48,216 bases of DNA, from assembly GCA_039029315.1 (NCBI GenBank), contig JBCCGK010000093.1:1-48216 (forward strand). The letters run 5' to 3'. This document shows, in pieces, positions 34,452-42,401 of the stretch. Origin of the DNA: JBCCCJ01 sp039029315. Its GTDB lineage: Bacteria; Bacteroidota; Bacteroidia; J057. Within the stretch, counting starts at the first letter, position 1. Each line of letters starts with the position of its first letter. The notes under the pieces were generated by a model. It was not told where the DNA came from, did not search any database, and saw nothing but the letters and a program-made list of their open reading frames with translations. Position numbers and translations under genes: made by a program.

Positions 34452-35804
34452 TCATTTTCCGGTATAGGTCCGCGGGCGCAGCATCAACAATTCTGTCTTT
34501 ACTGCTTCATTGACATTCAGGTTTCGGATAAAGTTTGTCAAAGTTGCCTCATTGATTTCGTTGTTGCCACGAGTCAAGTCACGAAGGGCCTCATAGGGTT
34601 TGGGATAGCCTTCCCGACGCAAAATCGTCTGAATGGCTTCTGCCAGCACTGCCCAGTTTTTGTCCAGATCTGCAGCAATCGCCTCTTTGTTCACCAGTAA
34701 TTTGCCCAGTCCACGTTGCACAGAAGAAATTGACAACATCGCATAGCCCATAGCAACTCCCAGATTCCGCAAGACAGTAGAATCTGTCAGATCACGCTGC
34801 AAACGAGACACCGGCAACTTTCGACTCAAAAATTCTAGCACAGCAGTCGACAATCCTGCATTCCCCTCTGCATTTTCAAAATCAATCGGATTGACTTTGT
34901 GGGGCATGGCAGAGGACCCGACCTCTCCAGCCTTCACTTTTTGGCGAAAATATTCCTGACTAATGTAGATCCAGATATCCTGACATAGATCAATCAAGAT
35001 GGTATTGATGCGCTTGAGGCAGTCAAAGATTCTTGCCAAGCCATCATAATGTTCTATTTGTGTGGTCGGATATGAGCGAGCCAAGCCCAGATGACTGACA
35101 AAAGCATCCGCAAAGCCATGCCAATCATGATCGGGATAGGCAATATAATGTGCATTGAGATTACCGGTTGCTCCACCAAATTTGGCAGGAAACGGCATCT
35201 GAGCAAGTTCACTGACCTGCTGTTCTAATCTGGCTACAAATACAGCGAATTCTTTGCCCAATCTTGTCGGGGAAGCTGGCTGCCCATGGGTTCTGGCCAG
35301 CAAGGGAATCTCCGCCCATTCTTTGGCATAGGATTCCAATGTCGAAATTACCTGACGAATCTGAGGAAGGTATGCTTTCTGAATGGCATCTTTCAAACTC
35401 AAGGGAATCGCAGTATTGTTGATATCCTGTGAGGTCAGTCCAAAATGAATGAACTCTAGTTGGTCCATCAGTTGTTGGCTGACTCCGATTTCGGCAAGCT
35501 TGGCTTTCAGATAATATTCGACAGCCTTCACATCATGATTGGTTTGACGCTCGAAGGCCTTTACCTGATCTGCATCTGATTCTCCAAACTGATCGAAGAT
35601 TCTGCGAAGGGCTATCTTATCTGCCTCTCCCAGAGGCCGCAATGGACGAACTCCTGTTTCGTGGATGGCAATGAGGTACTCAACTTCTATGAATACGCGA
35701 TAGTGGATCAATCCATATTCTGAAAAATAGGGAGTAAGGGTGTCAATTTTTTTCCGGTATCGTCCATCTAAGGGAGAGATTGCTGTGAGTTGATTGAGAT
35801 CCAT
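34452..35804 (-). CDS. purB: Adenylosuccinate lyase
   Basis: 450-aa fumarase/aspartase-superfamily lyase acting twice in purine synthesis: SAICAR to AICAR plus fumarate, and adenylosuccinate to AMP plus fumarate. The signature loop GSSAMPHKVNP (296-306) carries the catalytic Ser, and His173 in ARTHGQPASP is the general acid/base region. The N-terminal SPLDGRY (10-16) is the classic PurB opening. Length matches the E. coli-type enzyme. It has its own well-formed promoter overlapping the end of the upstream lipoprotein gene. dnaX lies downstream on the same strand with a separate promoter. Confidence 0.97.
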   Translation of the reverse strand: MDLNQLTAISPLDGRYRKKIDTLTPYFSEYGLIHYRVFIEVEYLIAIHETGVRPLRPLGEADKIALRRIFDQFGESDADQVKAFERQTNHDVKAVEYYLKAKLAEIGVSQQLMDQLEFIHFGLTSQDINNTAIPLSLKDAIQKAYLPQIRQVISTLESYAKEWAEIPLLARTHGQPASPTRLGKEFAVFVARLEQQVSELAQMPFPAKFGGATGNLNAHYIAYPDHDWHGFADAFVSHLGLARSYPTTQIEHYDGLARIFDCLKRINTILIDLCQDIWIYISQEYFRQKVKAGEVGSSAMPHKVNPIDFENAEGNAGLSTAVLEFLSRKLPVSRLQRDLTDSTVLRNLGVAMGYAMLSISSVQRGLGKLLVNKEAIAADLDKNWAVLAEAIQTILRREGYPKPYEALRDLTRGNNEINEATLTNFIRNLNVNEAVKTELLMLRPRTYTGK

Positions 35805-35829
35805 ATGCTACCGCTTTTTTATAAAAGCA

Positions 35830-35859
35830 CAAAGGTAGGCATTTAGCGAAGTCCTGCAA
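35830..35859 (-). promoter_or_regulatory. Promoter of purB
   Basis: On the minus strand TTG (35859-35857), a 19-bp spacer and TACCTTTG (35837-35830). Both elements and spacing match the Bacteroidota consensus, giving a leader of roughly 20 nt. It overlaps the last codons of the upstream lipoprotein gene. Confidence 0.7.
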
Positions 35860-36421
35860 CATTCCTTTCTTCATGTGGGATAAAATGAAAGGACGTCATC
35901 ATTGTATCTATCCAGGGCATGAAGTCACAATGGATTTCATACGGCATCCACGTCACCAATTGGAAGAAATATTCTGGAGACTCGAAGATGGCAATTCGAT
36001 AAAATATAGGGACATTTTCCCAATCCTTGTTCAGCGTGTGATAGTCTCCGGCAAGCACTTCCAGATTCTTGCCACTGGAAAATAGTTGTTCAGAAACCAG
36101 AATTGTTGAATCCACGTCCAAAAAAACTGCATGTTCTACAAAGGCATAATAACTATACAACTTGAGCCGCTTTCGCTTGATCTCACCGAGATTATCTTTG
36201 GCGTCCTCAATCCCCAATACATAGACACCCATGAGGGTATCATAATATTGCAGACTAGCATAGTCATGCATATCATAGCCTTTGTACAGATTATTGGGGA
36301 GATCGATCTGGTACAAACTATCGTACACGAAGGCCATTCGCTCCACCGGAACAGGGGAGTCCTTACAGGCGAAAAGTGATAACAAAACACCTAAAAAACC
36401 AATGTGTAGGCTAGCCTTCAC
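35843..36421 (-). CDS. Lipoprotein of unknown function, GTG start
   Basis: 192 aa with a lipoprotein signal peptide: hydrophobic residues 5-18 and Cys19 in SLFACKD. The mature part has many aromatic and acidic residues and no recognised domain. The start is GTG at 36421. No in-frame ATG precedes it, and the next Met (residue 29) would remove the whole signal. It lies 38 bp upstream of purB on the same strand, but purB has its own promoter. Probably anchored in the envelope; role unknown. Confidence 0.72.
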   Translation of the reverse strand: MKASLHIGFLGVLLSLFACKDSPVPVERMAFVYDSLYQIDLPNNLYKGYDMHDYASLQYYDTLMGVYVLGIEDAKDNLGEIKRKRLKLYSYYAFVEHAVFLDVDSTILVSEQLFSSGKNLEVLAGDYHTLNKDWENVPIFYRIAIFESPEYFFQLVTWMPYEIHCDFMPWIDTMMTSFHFIPHEERNVAGLR

Positions 36422-36684
36422 GAAGGGTAAGTTACACGAAAAAATGAAATATCAAGAAGGACTTTTCCGAAAATTTCCAGACCAAAAGCGCCCTATATTC
36501 ACAAATGAAAAAAACTTTCATCCTTAAAACACTACTGATCAAACTTTTATCGTTACCAATTACAGTAGATTTATCTTATCTTGGGCACTCTTCTTGCAGG
36601 ATTGTCTTTTTTACCCCTACTCTAAGCCAATTTCATCCACGATTTCTGGCTTTCATCTAGATTTCTATTGACAATGAAAAACTG

Positions 36685-36692
36685 TATATTTA
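36685..36692 (+). promoter_or_regulatory. Putative -7 element of the acidic coiled-coil gene
   Basis: TATATTTA ends 13 bases before the ATG at 36706. TTTC lies 19 bp upstream (36662-36665) in the -33 position. Confidence 0.45.
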
Positions 36693-36705
36693 CTGTGGAT
36701 CAGGC

Positions 36706-38670
36706 ATGTTGCCAATTAATGAAGAACAAATGAAGACAATTATTCTACCCGAAACCAAGCTGAACGAACTTGCACAACAGGTTAGTGAGTCGATGTTAAG
36801 TCAGCAAAAAATTGATAGTGGCATCATCCGAGGGGACGAATTGAAACAATTTGCATCACACAAACAAATCAACAAATTTCTCATTTTTCAGGTGTATCAA
36901 GTCTGGGAAATGCAGATTAACAAACTGAATCATCCATATTTCAACCTTGAACATCCGGATATCACAGCGACCCTTCAATCTCTGAAAAATCAGATATCTC
37001 AACATATAGAGGTGAATGAGGATGATTTCCGCCCAATGCTTGAAAGGGCAGTGTATAACAACATCAAACTCCTCGTCGATCCTAAAGCTTCATTTCACAG
37101 TTTCTTTTTCGCTCAAAAAGATTCCCTTCCCATCCATGTATACCAGCGATTCAGCCAGTTTTTTGCTGATATGGATTTCATTGTCAATAGCATTCTGCGC
37201 TATTATCAGAAAAACGAAATAGGGGAAGTAGACAAAGAAGTATTCTTCTCCAAAATGGAGAAAGTCATCCAGGTATATAACCGAAAAAGCAACAAAGGAT
37301 TTGATGCCTATCGTTCAGAATTGTTTGAAGGCATCACAGGTAGAAAACTTGAAGAAGTCATAGCAGAAGCGGAAGTAGAAGAAGAGGCACGGCTCAAGCA
37401 GGAAAGACTTGCCGAAGAAGCTCGTCGCAAAGCCGAGGAAGCAGAGAAAAGAAAAGAAGAAGAGGCACGTAAGCAAGCGGAAGAAGCCAAACGAGCGGAA
37501 GAACAAGCACGATTACAAGCAGAAGCGGAAGCCAAGCGAAAAGCTGAGGAAGATGCCAGAATAAAAGCCGAGGAAGAAGCGCGTCTGAAGGCAGAAGAAG
37601 AAAAGAGGAAGGCCGAAGAGGAAGCAAAAAAAGTAAATTTCTTTGATACCATCAGTGTATCAGGAGATTCTTTCTTCGACCTGGATGAGGAAGATGAAGG
37701 AGAAAGCAGCATGTTGGATGAGGAGGAGGAAGAAGAAGTGGTGGTAGAGGCCCCTGTCGACGAGCCTGAAAACCAGCCCGCAGATGAAGACATAACCGAA
37801 GAAGAAGAAATAGAAGTCTCCCCAGAGGAGGAAGAAGTGGAAGAACAAGAAGAGGAAACGGCTGAAGAAACCTCGCTAGAAGAAGTTCAGGAAGAAATCG
37901 ACAGTCAGGGAGAAATAGAAGTGGAAGAAGAAACGCAGGTCGAAGAGGCGGTAGAGGAGACCTCATCTGAGGAAGGAGAAGCAGAAACTGAAACTGAAGT
38001 GGCAGAAGAAAAAGAAGAGGAAAAGGTTGAAGTCGCTCTGGATGAAGAGGAATTTCAGGAGATGGCAAACAGCATGCAACCTGAAGAAGAGGAGGAAGAA
38101 ACGGCACCAATATCCATCCTGGACAAAGTTTCAAGTCAACAATCCACTGCTACCTATTTGGATAAGTTTCTCAACAGCAAATCCAATGGCGTTGCCAAAG
38201 AAGAAGTAGCTGAAGAGGTAATAGAAGAAGTAGTAGAACCCATTGAGGAGGAGGTTGAAGAGACCATAGTGGCAGAAGAGCCTACTCCTACAATTGAAGA
38301 AGTGGTAGAGGAGACCTCGGCTTCCCCCGCCGGAGAAACCATTTTTGACAGGGTTGTAGATAAGCCCAAGACCATTGCTGATCAGTTTCAGGGCAATCAG
38401 ACTTCTCCAGAACCTGTACATGATACCATCAATGGCAATCGCAAGATCAAGCTAGACGAAATTCCCATTCACAAGCAATATCAATACGTCCAGAAAGTCT
38501 TTGATGGCAACAATGTCCGCTTTCGGATCATCGTCGATAAGGTCAACAATGCCAAGAACAAAGTTGAGGTAGAAGACATCCTCAACAAATTTGTCCTGAG
38601 CAATGAAAGCCTTGATCAGGCAGATGGAGTTGTATCAGAATTTATTGGATTGCTGCGAAACAGATTTTGA
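36706..38670 (+). CDS. Highly acidic coiled-coil protein of unknown function
   Basis: 654 aa, no signal peptide or membrane helix, so cytoplasmic. Layout: a conserved-looking helical domain (about 12-205); a long alternating Glu/Lys/Arg/Ala helix (about 216-309) of the KAEEEARLKAEEE type, suggestive of a single alpha-helix or coiled coil; an extremely Glu-rich, presumably disordered region (about 325-465 and 498-535); and a small C-terminal domain (about 575-654, IPIHKQYQYVQKVFDGN onward). Embedded in the disordered part are four similar short motifs: ILDKV (471-475), YLDKF (484-488), IFDRV (546-550), IADQF (557-561). From memory the C-terminal module resembles one found in uncharacterised Bacteroidota proteins, but I cannot name the family. 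A scaffold or tether is a guess. Converges with the next gene, one base between stops. Confidence 0.8.
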   Translation: MLPINEEQMKTIILPETKLNELAQQVSESMLSQQKIDSGIIRGDELKQFASHKQINKFLIFQVYQVWEMQINKLNHPYFNLEHPDITATLQSLKNQISQHIEVNEDDFRPMLERAVYNNIKLLVDPKASFHSFFFAQKDSLPIHVYQRFSQFFADMDFIVNSILRYYQKNEIGEVDKEVFFSKMEKVIQVYNRKSNKGFDAYRSELFEGITGRKLEEVIAEAEVEEEARLKQERLAEEARRKAEEAEKRKEEEARKQAEEAKRAEEQARLQAEAEAKRKAEEDARIKAEEEARLKAEEEKRKAEEEAKKVNFFDTISVSGDSFFDLDEEDEGESSMLDEEEEEEVVVEAPVDEPENQPADEDITEEEEIEVSPEEEEVEEQEEETAEETSLEEVQEEIDSQGEIEVEEETQVEEAVEETSSEEGEAETETEVAEEKEEEKVEVALDEEEFQEMANSMQPEEEEEETAPISILDKVSSQQSTATYLDKFLNSKSNGVAKEEVAEEVIEEVVEPIEEEVEETIVAEEPTPTIEEVVEETSASPAGETIFDRVVDKPKTIADQFQGNQTSPEPVHDTINGNRKIKLDEIPIHKQYQYVQKVFDGNNVRFRIIVDKVNNAKNKVEVEDILNKFVLSNESLDQADGVVSEFIGLLRNRF

Positions 38671-38671
38671 T

Positions 38672-40114
38672 CTACCAATCAAATTCATGCTGTAGAACCT
38701 GGGAAAACAATTGTTCCAATGCCATAGGATTTCCGGGATCTCCATTGAGTTTGTACAGATCAATAGACCAGAAAATCTGATTTGTTTCCCCATTATTAAA
38801 GGATGACTTGGCACATACCGTGGAAGGTCCAACCCATCCCCCGGATGCCAGAATGGGTGTGGTATACAAGTCCTGTTGCGGATCTTTTGAATAAAAGGGG
38901 TCGGCACTGATAATCAGAGTAGAGGTCACCAATAAAGGAAAGTCAGCGGCGAATGCTGGCGCGACCATCATCGTATCATTCTTCCCAATTCTGGCTTGTC
39001 CCGATGCAGAAGACAAGCTGTCCATCGGAGAGAAACTAAAAATTGGGGATTGATTGGCCGTTTCGGGATCAGAGGTCAAACTCGAAGGGAAGGTAGTGGT
39101 GACAAATATTTTTCCCCCCTGATTCAGAAACTGCTGCAAAGCCCCTGATCCTAACTCCAACAAGAGTTGCTCATCGAATTTGGTTTCATCCCCGTACCAA
39201 AAGACCTTATCATACTGACTGAGCAACATGCCAAAGGTAGGGTCCCAAAAAGGAGGTTGGTTGTCGATCAGATTATAATAATCGTAAGCAGGATATGCTG
39301 CATCCAAGATTGGCAGGTAGGTCTCATCAGGAATATCATTGACAAATCCATCTATGACCAATAAATCACCTTTCTGCTGAAACAGGAAAAATGCATTCGA
39401 GGTATCTGGTTCACTCCACACCCCGGCAATGTCTCTGGCCCGAAGATACATTCGATTCTCTTCCCCTACCCTGGCCCCCTCCAATGGAAAAGGTTGAAGT
39501 TCGGAAGAAGCTCCTGCAAATAATTGCAAGGCTTGCTCGCCTGCCTGAGTTGCATTTTCAGGGATCAGACTGATAAAGTTTATTCTTGGGTCCAATCTGT
39601 ACCAGGCCCCCTCATTAATTTTGACAAAAACGGAATCAAGGGTTTCCAGGCCATCCGAATCCTTGATCGACCACAACACAGACCAGGCCCCCAATACACT
39701 ATCCGGGATGGTTTTGGTACTGTCAAAAGCAACAGTAGGTGGTGTATTCTTAATAGGAATCTGTAAATAAGCGGGATCTGGATCAGCCAGATCCTGATTG
39801 TCAATCGCACGAACGTAGAAATCGATATCCGTGGTATCCTGACCTACTGCTAAAGGAAGCTGGAAGACACTATCTGTATTGCTTGTCAGCGTCCAGATCT
39901 GGGCATCGAATGATAGTTCGTATGCCGCGACATATCCATCTACATCTTCCCCTGACCAGTGAAGCTGAACAAAGCTATTCAGACGGTCTGCGCCAGCCAA
40001 CTGGATATCTTCCAAAAAGATCTTCGTCTCTGGTGGCTGGTTGGGAAGTAATTCTCCTTTGTCACAGGCCCACAACAGCAGGACGATTCCACTAATAATA
40101 GATAAGTATTTCAT
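38672..40114 (-). CDS. Lipoprotein with fibronectin-III-like domains, third gene of exported-protein operon
   Basis: 480 aa. Lipoprotein signal with Cys17 (LLWACDK). Residues about 25-125 read as a fibronectin-III-like domain (PPETKIFLEDI, VQLHWSGEDVDGYVAAYELS, IDFYVRAIDN). A second Ig-like segment follows (about 127-240), then an alpha/beta region (about 255-480) with a possible glutamine-amidotransferase-like or DUF4350-like look (GDLLVIDGF, DKVFWYGDE, LEQFLNQGGKIFVTT-type segment), not assignable with confidence. The ATG at 40114 begins the signal peptide; a TTG five codons upstream is rejected. It follows the 717-aa gene by 82 bp on the same strand. Confidence 0.75.
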   Translation of the reverse strand: MKYLSIISGIVLLLWACDKGELLPNQPPETKIFLEDIQLAGADRLNSFVQLHWSGEDVDGYVAAYELSFDAQIWTLTSNTDSVFQLPLAVGQDTTDIDFYVRAIDNQDLADPDPAYLQIPIKNTPPTVAFDSTKTIPDSVLGAWSVLWSIKDSDGLETLDSVFVKINEGAWYRLDPRINFISLIPENATQAGEQALQLFAGASSELQPFPLEGARVGEENRMYLRARDIAGVWSEPDTSNAFFLFQQKGDLLVIDGFVNDIPDETYLPILDAAYPAYDYYNLIDNQPPFWDPTFGMLLSQYDKVFWYGDETKFDEQLLLELGSGALQQFLNQGGKIFVTTTFPSSLTSDPETANQSPIFSFSPMDSLSSASGQARIGKNDTMMVAPAFAADFPLLVTSTLIISADPFYSKDPQQDLYTTPILASGGWVGPSTVCAKSSFNNGETNQIFWSIDLYKLNGDPGNPMALEQLFSQVLQHEFDW

Positions 40115-40196
40115 GCATCTAACAATCAAAAGGCCTGGACTCAGCCAATAGCAGAAGAGAATCCCTTCTGCTATTCGCTGAATCCAGGAATGAATA

Positions 40197-42350
40197 CTAT
40201 TTCATGAGAACTACTTTTTCATATCCGATGACTTCTGAGGCTGTTCGGACACGAAGGAAATAGGTTCCTTGTGCAAGATCTGCTGTCTGAATGACCGTTT
40301 TGCCGGACATCGCCTTGAATTGCTCATGATGAACAGTTCTTCCGACCAGATCTACCAGTTCTATATGCCCTTCTACCACAAATGGTAGATCAAACTCAAT
40401 GGTCAATTGATCAAATACTGGATTGGGATAGACAGTCAATGAACTTCCGGCCCAGGCATCCGTGATTGCTGAAGCAATTCCATCCTTACAATTGGCCCCG
40501 CTATAATTGACAGCATCGGCATTGTTTCTTGGAAGGAGTTTGTTCATCCCAAAACCATAATACATGATTCCGGTCACACTTTCCATCGTATCAGAACCTG
40601 TGACGATACAGGCAGGTACATTCATTTGGCCATCTGCTGTTAACCAGCTTGAATCATTGACATAGGAAAAATCCAGTGAACTGAAGTTGCTATTCTGTTT
40701 CCTCCCTGCCTGTATACGGCATCCGATCAAGGGATCAAATTGATTGGTTCCCACACGATATTCAGCAAAATTATTGGGAGAATCAGGATTGGTATCTACC
40801 ACATAGATCCCCGCACCGGATGGATTGACAAATTTCACCAGCATTCCTTCGTAGGGTTCAGTCAGAGCAAAATCATAAGAAGTAAAATCAGAAGGATCTA
40901 ATTCGACTGGATCAGGAAGGGGATTTCCGCTGCTGATTTTATTGGGTTGACCGGTTACTGACAATCGGTTCAATCCGAAATAATTCTCCACCACTCCCGA
41001 TACTTCTATCATATCTCCTCTCTCCAGGGAGGTCAGGGTGCCTTCTACTAAGCTGATTCCCCCCCACTGCGTGACTCCTGGTTGCTGGATGTAGACAAAT
41101 CCGAGGTCATTGGCTTGGGCAGAAGCTGTCACAACGCCCGTTACCGTCACATCCAAACCGACATAGCCAGAAATGCCATCATCATAAGGCGTGAATTGAA
41201 TATCATAGATCGTCAATCCTGTATCCTTTGCGACAAAGAACAATGGATTGGTATTTCCATTTGGCACATTGGGCGTACATTGGCTGAGGTAGTCATTGTC
41301 TGTCGCACAGATATAATACTTCACAAAATCGCCATCACTATATGCTGTAGATGGGATGGTTCCAGTATAGGTGCTTCCACTTGCTGACATGGGCACCACC
41401 AGATAGTTGGAGTTATTGAGTCCTACGGCATAATGCAGTTCAGCAGAAGAGACAGTTCCATCAGGATCAGTAATGGTGGCAAAGACATTCACGTCCTCGG
41501 AACTGCTTGGGTCAATGGGGTTCCTGGAACTGGTGATCTGTGGGGGTGCAGAACCTGCCTGTACCACAAAGTCTGATTCCTGAAATGGATAAATTTCATA
41601 TCCTCTTCCTGTTCCCTGACAGACACCATTGGGAGAATGTCTCAATACTCCGCGAATGGTATCAAACACGGTTCCATCAGCAAATTCTACGAATGTACCA
41701 CCAGTTGCCGGCAGACTCATTACTTCAAATCTGGGAGAAATGTTGATCAGGTTCCCGTCTCCATCTGAGACATTAAAGCTGGATCGTGTGTTATTGGAAA
41801 ATGGAATAGGAGGGCCCGCGGTAACATTGTACAATTCTACATAGGCACCTTCCCATTCTTCTCCTGTTGCTGGCTGATTGATTCGATTGGCATCATTGAT
41901 GTCAGCAGGATCTACCGGATTGGCTTTTACTGGTTTTCCAAAATCAACTACCGTGATTTCCAAGGGCAAAATTTCAGTCGTATGATCGAAATCTATCACA
42001 ATCCCTCGAATCTCAATAGAGTCGCCAGGAAGAAGGTCCAGAATACTGGTACCAGCATTGGGGATGGGCACAGTCCCGGCATCTCCGAATATCTCAATAC
42101 CAGAAAATGGTCCTGTTCCGCTCTGAATCCAGATGTTGTGGCCTCCCGCCAAAGTCGATATGTCGCCAGCCATAACAACTGTTCCGTGAGTGATCACTGT
42201 ATCATTTTCAAAATTGGGTCTGTCATCACAGTTGACCAGGCTATCTACAGGGACAAACTGAATCTGCTGGATGGTGACGATGGTGTCTTGCTGCGCAAAC
42301 AATGTTGTTGCAAATCCGACAAGACACAAGATGAGTAATTGTTTCATCAT
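40197..42350 (-). CDS. T9SS-exported protein with OB-fold-like domains
   Basis: 717 aa. Signal peptide about 1-20 (ending TLFAQQ). Two segments (about 25-265 and 380-610) have the look of the nucleic-acid/sugar-binding OB-fold modules annotated as DUF5689 or YhcR-like in Bacteroidota (VTITHG-type strand openings, GDSIEIRGIV and GDMIEVSGVV). Between them lies an Ig-like domain (about 272-370, PPQITSSRNPIDP to YYICATDND). The C-terminal 81 residues (about 637-717) are a type A T9SS sorting domain: VYPNPVFDQL, LVDLVGR, GTYFLRV, KVVLMK. Hence surface-exposed or secreted. Middle gene of an operon of three exported proteins; 51 bp separate it from the preceding gene. Confidence 0.85.
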   Translation of the reverse strand: MMKQLLILCLVGFATTLFAQQDTIVTIQQIQFVPVDSLVNCDDRPNFENDTVITHGTVVMAGDISTLAGGHNIWIQSGTGPFSGIEIFGDAGTVPIPNAGTSILDLLPGDSIEIRGIVIDFDHTTEILPLEITVVDFGKPVKANPVDPADINDANRINQPATGEEWEGAYVELYNVTAGPPIPFSNNTRSSFNVSDGDGNLINISPRFEVMSLPATGGTFVEFADGTVFDTIRGVLRHSPNGVCQGTGRGYEIYPFQESDFVVQAGSAPPQITSSRNPIDPSSSEDVNVFATITDPDGTVSSAELHYAVGLNNSNYLVVPMSASGSTYTGTIPSTAYSDGDFVKYYICATDNDYLSQCTPNVPNGNTNPLFFVAKDTGLTIYDIQFTPYDDGISGYVGLDVTVTGVVTASAQANDLGFVYIQQPGVTQWGGISLVEGTLTSLERGDMIEVSGVVENYFGLNRLSVTGQPNKISSGNPLPDPVELDPSDFTSYDFALTEPYEGMLVKFVNPSGAGIYVVDTNPDSPNNFAEYRVGTNQFDPLIGCRIQAGRKQNSNFSSLDFSYVNDSSWLTADGQMNVPACIVTGSDTMESVTGIMYYGFGMNKLLPRNNADAVNYSGANCKDGIASAITDAWAGSSLTVYPNPVFDQLTIEFDLPFVVEGHIELVDLVGRTVHHEQFKAMSGKTVIQTADLAQGTYFLRVRTASEVIGYEKVVLMK

Positions 42351-42401
42351 AAAATTTTGGGATGAGGTGATAAGGAAAAAATAAAAATTAGAGGGTATAG
42401 C

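Noticed and set aside
37308..37793. Ser-rich open frame antisense to the acidic protein gene
   Set aside because: It is the mirror of the repetitive GAA/GCA codons on the other strand; low-complexity composition only.
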